Positions 1 to 6,913 of a stretch of 24,725 nucleotides of DNA are shown here, piece by piece (position 1 is the stretch's first letter; every line of letters begins with the position of its first letter). Position numbers and translations under genes: made by a program. The DNA comes from Actinomycetes bacterium. GTDB lineage: Bacteria > Actinomycetota > Actinomycetes > Prado026. Under the pieces are notes generated by a model. The model did not search any database. It was not told where the DNA came from and worked only from the letters and a program-made list of their open reading frames with translations. The stretch lies in contig JALOLN010000054.1 in the NCBI GenBank assembly GCA_025455945.1, positions 1 to 24,725 of the forward strand, in the 5' to 3' direction.

Positions 1-492
1 GACGGCGGGGACTTCGTGTCGTTCGCCGGCCGCTTCGTCGAGCCTCGGCAGCCCGGCTGCTGGCTCGACCCGGGCCCCTACGGCTGCCTGGGCAGCGGAC
101 CCGGATACGCGATCGCGGCGCGCCTGGCCCGCCCCTCGGCCCAGGTGGTCCTGCTGCTCGGCGACGGCGCGGCGGGCTTTTCGCTCATGGACGTGGACAC
201 GATGGTCCGGCACCGGCTGCCGGTCGTCATGGTCATGGGCAACAACGGGATCTGGGGCCTGGAGAAGCACCCGATGCGCTTCCTCTACGGCTACGACGTC
301 GCCGCGGAGCTGCGCCAGGAGACCCGCTACGACGAGGTCGTGCGCGCCCTCGGCGGCGCCGGCGAGACCGTCCAGCGGCCGGCCGACCTCGGCGCGGCGC
401 TCGACCGCGCCTTCGCGGCCGGGGTCCCCTACCTGGTCAACGTCCTCACCGACCCGGCGGTCGCCTACCCACGGACGACGACCGGCGCCTGA
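1..492 (+). CDS. Acetolactate synthase-like TPP-dependent enzyme, 3' part only
   Basis: The reading frame is open from base 1 and ends at TGA 490-492, so only the last ~163 codons are present and the start lies outside the window. The fragment is the C-terminal pyrimidine/TPP-binding domain of a thiamine-diphosphate enzyme. It shows the GDG...NN signature (GDGAAGFSLMDVD followed by VMVMGNNGIWGLEKH), which binds the Mg-diphosphate, and ends with NVLTDPAVAYPR. This tail is typical of actinobacterial acetolactate synthase large-subunit paralogues (IlvG/IlvX type), which condense pyruvate units or act on related 2-oxo acids. Whether it makes branched-chain precursors or is a catabolic paralogue cannot be decided from this fragment. 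It converges with the M23 peptidase gene 27 bp downstream. Confidence 0.85.
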   Translation, partial: DGGDFVSFAGRFVEPRQPGCWLDPGPYGCLGSGPGYAIAARLARPSAQVVLLLGDGAAGFSLMDVDTMVRHRLPVVMVMGNNGIWGLEKHPMRFLYGYDVAAELRQETRYDEVVRALGGAGETVQRPADLGAALDRAFAAGVPYLVNVLTDPAVAYPRTTTGA

Positions 493-519
493 CGCCCGCG
501 GCGTCCTGGTCCGGCCGCC

Positions 520-1395
520 TCAGCACACGGAACGGAGCAGCCGGTAGGGGTTCACGGCAGCGCTCTCGCCCCCGGAGCGCCACCACTCGAAGTGCAGGTG
601 GACGGTGCCCCTGGCGTTGCCGCTGTCCCCCATCCGGCCGATGGTCTGCCCGGCGCTGACACGCTGCCCGGCCCGGACGAGGTTGCTGTCGTTGTGCGTG
701 TAGAAGTACTTCGCGCCGCTGCGGCCCTGCAGCACGATCGACAGCCCGCCGAGGCTGCTGGACCGGGCCCGGACCACCACGCCGCTCTCGATGGCCAGCA
801 GCGGGGCTCCCCGCCGCCCGACCATGTCGATGCCCTGGTGGCTGCGTCCGCCCGACCGGGCGTCGCCGAAGTCGTCGGAGAAGCGGGCGCCCGGCGCGGG
901 GCAGGCCAGACCGGCGGCCGAGACGCGGGCAGCCGGGACAGGGGCGGCCGGACGGGGCCGCGGGATCGGCACCCGGAGGATCCGCTGGTAGGTGGCCACG
1001 GAGACGACGCCGGTCACCGGCAGGTCGGCGCGGCGCTGGAACGCCCGGACCGCGGCCAGCGTCGCCGGGCCGAAGAACCCGGTGACGGGCACCCCGAGGT
1101 GGCTTTGGACCGCCCGCACCCCGCTGCCCCGCGAGCCGTACCCGAACCCTTCCCGGCGGGCCGCCCGGGAGGCCGCGGCGGCCGCGGCCGCGCGGGCCAC
1201 GGCGGCCTTGTCCCGCTCCGCGGGCACGAGGTCGTCGACGAGGACGTCAGCGGCGGCCGCGGCGGGACGCGTCCCGGCCGGCGCGGGCGCCGACGGGGCC
1301 AGGGCCGCCGCCGACGGGACAGCGACGGCGAGGGCCGCCGCAGCGGCCACGGCGGCGAGCCGGACCGACCAGGCAGCGGGGCGGGCGATACGCAC
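520..1395 (-). CDS. Secreted M23 family metallopeptidase with peptidoglycan-binding domain
   Basis: A 291-residue protein starting at GTG 1395, with GGAGG 6 nt upstream. Residues 1-33 form a Sec signal peptide (Arg-rich start, Ala/Val hydrophobic core, AAALA-type cleavage site). An Ala-rich linker follows, then a PG_binding_1 repeat at about 85-140 (SGVRAVQSHLGV...VRAFQRRADLPVTG). The C-terminal LytM/M23 domain spans about 165-285. Zn ligands are visible as H186xxxD190 (HQGID) and H266xH268 (HLHFE), with a further His in FYTHND at 234. The family cleaves peptide cross-links in cell-wall peptidoglycan, usually as an endopeptidase, outside the membrane. It appears to be a single-gene unit controlled by the c-di-AMP riboswitch directly upstream, a common arrangement for actinobacterial wall hydrolases. 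The exact bond cut is not inferable. Confidence 0.92.
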   Translation of the reverse strand: MRIARPAAWSVRLAAVAAAAALAVAVPSAAALAPSAPAPAGTRPAAAAADVLVDDLVPAERDKAAVARAAAAAAASRAARREGFGYGSRGSGVRAVQSHLGVPVTGFFGPATLAAVRAFQRRADLPVTGVVSVATYQRILRVPIPRPRPAAPVPAARVSAAGLACPAPGARFSDDFGDARSGGRSHQGIDMVGRRGAPLLAIESGVVVRARSSSLGGLSIVLQGRSGAKYFYTHNDSNLVRAGQRVSAGQTIGRMGDSGNARGTVHLHFEWWRSGGESAAVNPYRLLRSVC

Positions 1396-1404
1396 AGGGA
1401 GCCT

Positions 1405-1572
1405 CCGGCGCCTGCGAGGTGAGCTGTCGGGTTCGGCCGGGAGGTGGCCGGCCGCGCTGGGCGGCTGAACCCCGAGGGCGCGCGGGGCGCCCGGAGGACG
1501 GTGGGTCCCCCGCTCCTGCCCGGGAGCGACGGCGCCCGCGGCGGGCAGGACTCGGCGGACCGCAGGTCGGCC
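1405..1572 (-). promoter_or_regulatory. ydaO/yuaA-type c-di-AMP riboswitch
   Basis: On the minus strand the leader of the M23 gene carries, in order, the conserved blocks of this riboswitch class: GCCGAGTCCTGCCC (near 1543-1557), CGGGGGACCCACC (near 1498-1510), a GGGGTTCAGCCGC block (near 1463-1475) and the 3' block CCGAACCCGACAGCTCACC ending in GCAGGCG (1409-1436). The last block abuts the GGAGG ribosome site, so ligand binding could affect translation or readthrough. Known members sense c-di-AMP and mostly repress wall hydrolase and osmolyte genes. The boundaries are approximate. The identification rests on conserved motifs recognised by eye, not on a covariance search. Confidence 0.86.
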
Positions 1573-1596
1573 CCGCCACGGCGGCGGAGCCCGCCC

Positions 1597-1602
1597 AGGC
1601 TA
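1597..1602 (-). promoter_or_regulatory. -10 element for the riboswitch-M23 transcript
   Basis: TAGCCT on the minus strand (TANNNT class) would place transcription initiation near 1590, about 18 nt before the first conserved riboswitch block. No good -35 hexamer is visible. Confidence 0.45.
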
Positions 1603-1647
1603 CCAGCGAGCGGGCGGGCCTCCGGCCGGGCGGAGCGCCCGGCCGCC

Positions 1648-1653
1648 TAGGCT
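1648..1653 (+). promoter_or_regulatory. -10 element of a leaderless promoter (GNAT gene)
   Basis: TAGGCT lies exactly 6 nt before the ATG at 1660, so the predicted transcription start is the A of the start codon. No Shine-Dalgarno sequence precedes this ATG. Confidence 0.6.
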
Positions 1654-1659
1654 GCGGCC

Positions 1660-2163
1660 ATGTCCGACGTGGTCCGGCTGGCCCGCCGGGAGGAGCTGCC
1701 CGCCGTGGCCGAGCTCACCGTGCGGGCCTACCTGGCCGAGGGCACCCTGGCGGGTGACGACGACTATCTCGCCACGCTCGCCGACGCGACGGCCCGCGCG
1801 GAGACCGCCGAGCTCTACGTCGCGGAGGAGGCCGGCCGGCTGGTCGGGACGGTCACCGTCTGCCCGCCCGGCAGCGCGTACGCCGAGATCGCGGGCCCCG
1901 GCGAGCTGGAGTTCCGGATGCTCGCCGTCGACCCGCGGGACTGGGGCCAGGGCCACGCCGTCCGGCTGCTCGACACGGTCGCGGACCTCGCGCGGACCCG
2001 GGGCTGCCGGCGGGTCGTGGCCTCGGTCGTCGACGCCAACGCGGTGGCGCACCGGCTCTACGAGCGGTGCGGCTTCCGGCGGCGGCCGGACCGGGACTGG
2101 ACGCCGGTGCCGGGGGTCCGCCTCGACGTCGTCGAGCTCGACGTCGACGCCGGGTCAGCCTGA
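1660..2163 (+). CDS. GNAT family N-acetyltransferase
   Basis: A 167-residue single-domain GNAT protein. It begins VVRLARREELPAVAEL, the usual beta1-alpha1 opening of the fold. The acetyl-CoA pyrophosphate-binding motif A is MLAVDPRDWGQGHAVRLL (about residues 87-104), a slightly unusual version of RxxGxG/A in which the first Arg position is Trp. The end contains ANAVAHRLYERCGFRR, the standard motif B region. These enzymes transfer an acetyl group from acetyl-CoA to an amine; the substrate here is unknown. The ATG at 1660 is supported by a leaderless promoter rather than a ribosome site. The last 9 bp overlap, convergently, the end of the thioesterase gene. Confidence 0.9.
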   Translation: MSDVVRLARREELPAVAELTVRAYLAEGTLAGDDDYLATLADATARAETAELYVAEEAGRLVGTVTVCPPGSAYAEIAGPGELEFRMLAVDPRDWGQGHAVRLLDTVADLARTRGCRRVVASVVDANAVAHRLYERCGFRRRPDRDWTPVPGVRLDVVELDVDAGSA

Positions 2164-2544
2164 CAGGCCGCCGAGCCGGGACAGGAAGCGCGCCCGGTCG
2201 ACCACGACGCGGGTCACCTCGCCGACGCCCGCGACCCCCGAGCCGTCCTCGGCGACGACCGAGAACCGCAGCAGCCGCCCGTCGACGTGCACGAGGTCGG
2301 CCGTCACCGAGACGACAGCGCCGACCGGGGACGCCCCGCGGTGCTCCAGCCCGACCCGCGTCCCGACCGAGGTCTCGTCGGGGGTGAGACCGTCGGCCAG
2401 CGCGGCGACCGTGGCGGCCTCCATCCAGGCCAGCAGCCTCGGGGTGGCGAGCACGGGCACGTCGCCGCTGCCCAGGGCGGTGGCGGTGTCGTCGACGGTG
2501 ACGGTGAAGGTGAGGGCGGCCTGGCGGCCGGGCAGGACGGGCAC
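2155..2544 (-). CDS. Hot-dog fold thioesterase (FlK/fluoroacetyl-CoA thioesterase-like)
   Basis: A 129-residue protein starting at GTG 2544. It resembles small hot-dog thioesterases of the FlK-like group: PVLATPRLLAWMEAATVAAL forms the central helix region, followed by VGTRVGLEHRGASPVGAVVSVTADLVHVDGRLLRFSVVAED, matching the family's GT..VEH.AATP.G strand pattern. The family hydrolyses acyl-CoA thioesters. The physiological substrate is unknown, and the fluoroacetyl specificity of FlK should not be assumed. The gene is divergent from the BsaP-like gene across only 17 bp; both starts lie 6 nt from overlapping -10 elements, so both mRNAs are probably leaderless. Confidence 0.82.
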   Translation of the reverse strand: MPVLPGRQAALTFTVTVDDTATALGSGDVPVLATPRLLAWMEAATVAALADGLTPDETSVGTRVGLEHRGASPVGAVVSVTADLVHVDGRLLRFSVVAEDGSGVAGVGEVTRVVVDRARFLSRLGGLSG

Positions 2545-2549
2545 GCGGC

Positions 2550-2556
2550 TAGGTTA
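2550..2556. promoter_or_regulatory. Shared symmetrical -10 element of two divergent leaderless promoters
   Basis: The heptamer TAGGTTA gives TAGGTT on the plus strand, 6 nt before GTG 2562, and TAACCT on the minus strand, 6 nt before GTG 2544. Five of the six base pairs of each hexamer are shared, so two RNA polymerases could not melt both at once. Confidence 0.65.
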
Positions 2557-2561
2557 CGGCC

Positions 2562-2753
2562 GTGGGGGAACGGCCGAGGTTCTGCGACCAGTGCGGGCGG
2601 CCGGGTGCTGTCGGGGACCACGGCGGCTGCCTCGAGCGGGCCCGCCTCGAGCCGCCGCGCTACTGCGGGCGGTGCGGCCGCCGCATGGTCGTCCAGGTCA
2701 CCCCCAGCGGGTGGACCGCGCGCTGCGTGGAGCACGGCCTGCGCCGCGGCTGA
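2562..2753 (+). CDS. bsaP: Small Cys-rich protein resembling biotin synthase auxiliary protein BsaP
   Basis: A 63-residue protein with two CxxC pairs: FCDQCG at residues 8-12 and YCGRCG near 34-39. Additional Cys residues occur in GGCLERARLEPP and WTARCVEHG. The core RLEPPRYCGRCGRRMVVQV followed by TPSGWTARC matches what I recall of the actinobacterial BsaP family, which replaces the role of a ferredoxin/ISC factor for biotin synthase BioB. In mycobacteria the gene sits beside bioB. Here no bioB is in the window, although a biotinyl carrier gene lies 1.2 kb away. If it is not BsaP, it is a zinc-ribbon or Fe-S protein of unknown role. Start GTG 2562 is supported by a leaderless promoter. Confidence 0.68.
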   Translation: MGERPRFCDQCGRPGAVGDHGGCLERARLEPPRYCGRCGRRMVVQVTPSGWTARCVEHGLRRG

Positions 2754-2764
2754 CCCGCCGCGGC
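2743..2764. terminator. GC-rich hairpin between convergent bsaP-like and pilT genes
   Basis: A perfect 8-bp stem (GCCGCGGC, spacer TGACCC, GCCGCGGC) overlaps the stop codon of the plus-strand gene and lies 14 bp from the end of the minus-strand pilT gene. There is no T-tract, so it would be an actinobacterial-style or weak bidirectional terminator. Confidence 0.4.
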
Positions 2765-2777
2765 GGCCGGGCGCCGG

Positions 2778-3872
2778 CTACGCCACCAGTCCCAGGCGGC
2801 GCAGCTCCACGGTGAGGTCGTGGGGGCTGGTGGAGGCGGCCATGGCCGCCTCCAGCGTGATGACGCCGTCCCGGATCAGCGACACCAGGTGGTGGTCGAA
2901 GGTCTGCATGCCGTAGTACGCGCCCTCTTGGATGAGCTGGTTGATGGTCGCGGTCTTGTCCGGGTCGGAGACCGCGTCGGCGACCCGGCCGGTGTTGATG
3001 CAGATCTCCATCGCGACGCACCGGCCGTAGTTGTCGGAGCGGGGCACCAGCCGCTGGCAGATGATCCCGCGCAGCGACTGCGCCAGCGACAGCCGCACCT
3101 GCTTCTGCTCGTGCGGCGGGAAGAAGTCGATGACGCGGTTGATGGTCTCCGTGGCGTCCGTGGTGTGCAGCGTCGACAGCACGAAGTGGCCGGTCTCGGC
3201 CGCGGCGAGGGCCGCCTTCACCGTCTCGGCGTCGCGCATCTCACCGACGAGGATGACGTCGGGGTCCTGCCGCATCGCGGCGCGCAGCGCGGCCGAGAAG
3301 TCGTTGGTGTCGACCCGGACCTCGCGCTGGTTGATCATCGCGAGCTTGTCGAAGTGCAGGATCTCGATCGGGTCCTCGATCGTGACGACGTGCACCTCCC
3401 GGTTGTTGTTGATGTGGTCGATCATGCCGGCGAGGGTGGTGGTCTTCCCGGAGCCGGTCGGGCCGGTGACGAGGACCAGACCGCGCGGCTCGAGGGCGAG
3501 CGGGGCCAGCACGGGCGGCAGGCCCAGGTCCTCCAGCGGGATCGCCCCGATGGAGACCCGCCGGAACACCAGCCCGGCCGAGCCGCGGGAGCGGAACACG
3601 TTGACCCGGAACCGGCCGACGCCGGGCAGGGAGTGCGCGAAGTCGGCCTCGTTGGTGCGGGAGAACTCCTCCACGAGGTCCGGCCGCAGCACCTCCCGGA
3701 CGAAGTGCTCGGTGTCCTCGGGCGTCAGCACGGGGGCCTGCAGCTTGCGCAGCCGGCCGTCGATGCGCACCCGCGGCGGCGAGCCGACCTTGCAGTGCAG
3801 GTCGGACCCGCCGCAGTCGAGCAGGGCGCGCAGGTACGGCTCGATCGACTGCCGGGTCTCCGAGAGGCTCAC
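2778..3872 (-). CDS. pilT: PilT/twitching-motility-type secretion ATPase
   Basis: A 364-residue hexameric ATPase of the PilT/PilU type. The N-terminal PAS-like domain contains GGSDLHCKVGSPPRVRIDG. Next come Walker A GPTGSGKTTT (about 136-145), the Asp box VVTIEDPIE, Walker B DVILVGEMRD and the His box STLHTTDATETINRVIDFFP, all intact. The C-terminal INQLIQEGAYYGMQTFD corresponds to the AIRNLIRE-like retraction motif. In type IV pili this enzyme powers pilus retraction from the cytoplasmic face of the inner membrane. No pilin, PilB, PilC or PilM-Q gene is in this window, so partners must be elsewhere or the ATPase serves another assembly. GTG 3872 is chosen for length; no clear ribosome site precedes it. 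It lies 32 bp behind the biotinyl carrier gene. Confidence 0.92.
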   Translation of the reverse strand: MSLSETRQSIEPYLRALLDCGGSDLHCKVGSPPRVRIDGRLRKLQAPVLTPEDTEHFVREVLRPDLVEEFSRTNEADFAHSLPGVGRFRVNVFRSRGSAGLVFRRVSIGAIPLEDLGLPPVLAPLALEPRGLVLVTGPTGSGKTTTLAGMIDHINNNREVHVVTIEDPIEILHFDKLAMINQREVRVDTNDFSAALRAAMRQDPDVILVGEMRDAETVKAALAAAETGHFVLSTLHTTDATETINRVIDFFPPHEQKQVRLSLAQSLRGIICQRLVPRSDNYGRCVAMEICINTGRVADAVSDPDKTATINQLIQEGAYYGMQTFDHHLVSLIRDGVITLEAAMAASTSPHDLTVELRRLGLVA

Positions 3873-3904
3873 GAGGAGGTCATCGTCCTGCGAGAGCCCG
3901 ACCT

Positions 3905-4138
3905 TTACGGTCGCGCGCGGTCACCGGCGGTTCCGATGACCGCGATGACGTCACCCTCCTGCACGACGTCCCCCTCGGTGACGAGGACCGCGGTGACCGT
4001 CCCGGCGCCCTCCACGAGGACCGGGATCTCCATCTTCATGGACTCGAGCACGACCAGGACGTCGCCGTCGGCCACGCTGTCGCCCGCTGCGGCGACCACC
4101 TGGCACACGCTGGCGACCATCTCGGCGCGGACCTCCAC
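3905..4138 (-). CDS. Biotin/lipoyl attachment carrier protein (TB7.3-like)
   Basis: A 77-residue stand-alone biotinyl domain. The biotinylation motif ESMKMEIPV places the modified lysine at residue 35, and the flanking glycine turns (GDSVADGDVLVV, GDVVQEGDVIAVIG) complete the flattened beta-barrel. It closely recalls mycobacterial biotinylated protein TB7.3 (Rv3221c), which likewise sits near sigH/rshA. Such a carrier would be biotinylated by BirA and serve an acyl-CoA or related carboxylase, but no carboxylase subunit is nearby. GTG 4138 is the start. A TAGGGT -10-like hexamer overlaps the TAG stop of the upstream HD-domain gene, 8 nt before the GTG, so it may have its own near-leaderless promoter. 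Confidence 0.9.
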   Translation of the reverse strand: MEVRAEMVASVCQVVAAAGDSVADGDVLVVLESMKMEIPVLVEGAGTVTAVLVTEGDVVQEGDVIAVIGTAGDRARP

Positions 4139-4146
4139 GGGCGCCG

Positions 4147-4152
4147 ACCCTA
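4147..4152 (-). promoter_or_regulatory. -10-like TAGGGT before the biotinyl carrier gene
   Basis: TAGGGT on the minus strand overlaps the TAG stop codon of the preceding HD-domain gene and is 8 nt from GTG 4138. That is slightly longer than the 6-nt spacing seen at the clear leaderless promoters in this window. Confidence 0.4.
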
Positions 4153-5463
4153 CCCGCGGACGGGCACCCTGGCGTGGTACTCGACGACCCGCGCGAGGAC
4201 CGTGACGACGGCGGGGTCGTAGTCGTAGGACATCCCCAGCCGCAGCCGCTCGATGGCCTCCAGCCGGCGCGAGCTCTCCAGGGAGTCCCCCACGAGGTCG
4301 TCGTAGGCGTTGGCGGCCTTGATGATGCGGCTGGCCAGCGGCACGGTCTCGTCGGCGTCCACGTGCGGCGTCCGGTAGGAGTCGGCCTGGTGCTCGACGA
4401 TGACCGCCACCCCGTCGAGGACGCCGGTCTGGCGGATGACCTCCGCGCCCATCCGGGCGATCTGGCTCTGCTCGTCGCGCGAGACCAGCAAGGTGGCGCC
4501 GCCCGGGATCGGGTCGGTGAGCGACAGCTGCCCGAGGTCGTGCATGAGCGCGGCGTACTCCAGCTGCTCGAGGTCACGGTCACCCATCCCCAGCTCACGG
4601 CCGACCGCGAGGGAGAGGGACGCGACGCGGGCGGAGTGCCCGGTCTCGGTGTATCCGCCGACCTCGGTGACGCGCGACAGCGAGCGGATCGTCTGGTGGT
4701 AGGTCTGCCGGATCGTCGAGTACCGGCGGAACGAGAACTGGGTGAGCAGCAGCGGGACGACGAACACCGGCACGGCCCAGCCCCGCAGGATCTGGGCGGC
4801 GAGGGCGATGAGGATGCCGGTGGCCCCGATCGCCGAGCCCAGGCCGACCAGCGCGCGGGACTCGTCGCGCAGCGCGGCGAGGTAGGGCGCCCGGTCCCGG
4901 TCGGCGCGCACCAGCGCCGCCACGGCGGCGTCCAGCAGCATCGCCAGCCCGACGACGACGACCATCACCAGGGCCAGCAGCCAGTTGGCGTCCTCGCCGA
5001 GGCGGCCCAGCGGCCCCTGCCCCCCGTCGTACAGCGGCCGGAAGATCGCCGCGGCCAGGCCGACGCTGAGCAGCCGGCGGGCCAGCTCGTCCACGCGGGG
5101 GGCCCGGCCGGCGGCCACGTGCGGGACGGCGCCGACGAAGGTGCCCAGCGCGGTCACCGTGACGACGTCCCACGCCCGGTGCGTCGTGGGCACCCCGCCG
5201 AACGAGCCGAGCAGCACGTACGCCCAGGCGGCGGCGGCGCCGACGGGAGCGGTCTCCCGGTCGCCCTCGAGCCGGATCCGGACGACCTCGCCCAGAGCGA
5301 TGAACAGGCCGAAGCCGAGCGCGACCCAGGCCTGCGCCGGGGGCTGCTGGACGGTCAGCGAGACCGAGGCGACCACCAGGACCGCGGCGAGCGCGGCGAC
5401 GACGACCGTGCCGCGCCCCTCGTCGGGGCGCCAGGACCGCCGGGCGGGGGCCGGGCGGCTCAC
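4150..5463 (-). CDS. Membrane-anchored HD-domain protein, GYP motif degenerate
   Basis: A 437-residue protein starting at GTG 5463, which overlaps the TGA of the upstream HD-GYP gene by 4 bp (GTGA). Residues 18-245 contain roughly six to seven hydrophobic segments. The C-terminal domain at about 255-435 is of HD-GYP type: TGHSARVASLSLAVGRELGM, then the HD pair H308-D309 in LMHDLGQLSL. The HHExxDGxGYP signature of active c-di-GMP phosphodiesterases is replaced by EHQADSYR at about 358-364. Canonical members hydrolyse c-di-GMP with a bi- or trinuclear metal centre. The missing residues suggest this copy is a sensor, a scaffold or a phosphohydrolase of different specificity. Its translational overlap with the intact paralogue suggests the two work as a pair. 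Confidence 0.86.
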   Translation of the reverse strand: MSRPAPARRSWRPDEGRGTVVVAALAAVLVVASVSLTVQQPPAQAWVALGFGLFIALGEVVRIRLEGDRETAPVGAAAAWAYVLLGSFGGVPTTHRAWDVVTVTALGTFVGAVPHVAAGRAPRVDELARRLLSVGLAAAIFRPLYDGGQGPLGRLGEDANWLLALVMVVVVGLAMLLDAAVAALVRADRDRAPYLAALRDESRALVGLGSAIGATGILIALAAQILRGWAVPVFVVPLLLTQFSFRRYSTIRQTYHQTIRSLSRVTEVGGYTETGHSARVASLSLAVGRELGMGDRDLEQLEYAALMHDLGQLSLTDPIPGGATLLVSRDEQSQIARMGAEVIRQTGVLDGVAVIVEHQADSYRTPHVDADETVPLASRIIKAANAYDDLVGDSLESSRRLEAIERLRLGMSYDYDPAVVTVLARVVEYHARVPVRG

Positions 5464-6806
5464 CGTTCCGCCTCGGGCAGCCCGTAGACGAACGTCGGGT
5501 CGTCGTGGTCGATGACCGCACCCTGCGGCACCCGGACGCCGGGCGGGGGCGCCGGCACGTGCGTCCACGGCTGCCGGGCCAGCGCCCGGACCATCGCGTC
5601 CACCATCACTGGGTCGAACTGCGTGCCGCGGCACCGCTGCAGCTCCCGGACCGCCTCGGGCACGGTGCGCGCGTCGCGGTAGGACCGGGTCGAGGTCATC
5701 GAGTCGAACGCGTCCGCGACCGCGATGATCCGGGCGAACTCCGGGATGTCGTCGCCGACCAGCCCCCTGGGGTAGCCGCGGCCGTCCATCCGCTCGTGGT
5801 GGTGCAGGATCCCCTCGAAGGCCTCGTCGAGGAACTCGATGTCGCTGAGCATCTCCCGGCCCCGGACCGGGTGGCGCTTGATGGCGGCGAACTCGTCCTC
5901 GGTGAGCCGGCCGGTCTTCTGCAGCACCTTGGTCGGCACGCCGAGCTTGCCCACGTCGTGCAGGATCCCCGCGTAGGCGATGGCGGTGACCCGCTCCTCC
6001 CTCATCCCGATGGCCCGGGCGATCATCACCGAGGCGGTCGAGACCCGCTCGCTGTGCCCGCGGGTGTAGAAGTCCTTCTGCTCGACCGCCTTGACGAGGG
6101 TGCGGATCGTGGCCTCGTACGCCTCGCGCTCGCGGGCGTACTGCAGGAACGCCCAGCGCGCCACGAGCAGGGGGAGCAGGCCGAGCACGGTCGGCAGCGG
6201 CCCGCCGATCTCCCACAGCATCGCCAGGGCCACGCCGAGCAGCCCGTAGCCGAGGTAGACCGGGGCGGTGCGCGCGATCGTGCCGGTGAGCACCGCCGCG
6301 GGCGGGGCGCCCTGGGCCAGCCACAGGACAGCCGTCAGCAGCCCGGCGTTGACCACCGAGTAGACGACGTTGGCGGCGACCACCTGGAGCACGAGGGCGG
6401 CCGGGCCGCCGTCAGCGAGGAACGTGCCGAGCAGCTCGAAGGCGAGGCCGGCGGCGGCCGCGCTCAGGGTGAACTGGGCACCGTTGAAGAGCCGCTTCAC
6501 GGTGGGCAGCCGGCTTGGTGCCGCGTGCAGCAGCCCGGCGGCACCGACGAGGGTGGCCCCGGCCCAGCCGGTGAGGATCGCCGCGGCGATGGTCGTCGGC
6601 AGCGTCATGAAGAAGGCGATCGAGCCCTGGCCCTGGCTCTGGTTCCCGACACCGGTCGAGGTGCGCTCGAGCACGACGGTGAGGACGGCGAAGGAGATCA
6701 CGACGGCCCAGTCGGGCCGGGCGAGCAGGGCGAGCACGACGAGGACGCAGGCAGCCAGGATCGCCGCGCTGATGTACAGCCGCGCGCGAACCGGCAGGTC
6801 CGTCAT
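5460..6806 (-). CDS. Membrane-anchored HD-GYP domain protein, canonical motifs
   Basis: A 448-residue protein. I chose ATG 6806 because a GAGGGGGG ribosome site sits just upstream and the sequence before it has no protein-like character. Residues 10-220 hold about seven hydrophobic segments, with VERTSTG-like loop residues and GSIAFFMTLPTTI. The C-terminal HD-GYP domain at about 230-410 is complete: RGHSERVSTASVMIARAIGM, ILHDVGKLGVP (H283, D284), H312 in RHPVRG, HHHERMDGRGYP (335-346) and VADAFDSMTS. Canonical members degrade c-di-GMP to pGpG/GMP at the membrane in response to a signal. No GGDEF or EAL domain is nearby. It is the first gene of a two-gene unit with the degenerate paralogue downstream. 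Confidence 0.9.
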   Translation of the reverse strand: MTDLPVRARLYISAAILAACVLVVLALLARPDWAVVISFAVLTVVLERTSTGVGNQSQGQGSIAFFMTLPTTIAAAILTGWAGATLVGAAGLLHAAPSRLPTVKRLFNGAQFTLSAAAAGLAFELLGTFLADGGPAALVLQVVAANVVYSVVNAGLLTAVLWLAQGAPPAAVLTGTIARTAPVYLGYGLLGVALAMLWEIGGPLPTVLGLLPLLVARWAFLQYAREREAYEATIRTLVKAVEQKDFYTRGHSERVSTASVMIARAIGMREERVTAIAYAGILHDVGKLGVPTKVLQKTGRLTEDEFAAIKRHPVRGREMLSDIEFLDEAFEGILHHHERMDGRGYPRGLVGDDIPEFARIIAVADAFDSMTSTRSYRDARTVPEAVRELQRCRGTQFDPVMVDAMVRALARQPWTHVPAPPPGVRVPQGAVIDHDDPTFVYGLPEAER

Positions 6807-6913
6807 GCCGCCCCCCTCGAGGGCCCGTGGGCACTGCTCCCTAGCTTCTTGTCGGCCGAACCGACTGCCCGGTGGAGTCAGACTGCGAGACGGGGACCGA
6901 CAGCAGGGAGGCA

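Noticed and set aside
2820..4205. A 461-codon plus-strand frame opposite pilT
   Set aside because: PilT motifs on the other strand are complete; this frame is the antisense shadow.
5464..6324. Upstream extension of the second HD-domain protein to 724 residues
   Set aside because: The extra part is an out-of-frame reading of the canonical HD-GYP gene; GTG 5463, overlapping that gene's TGA, is the natural start.
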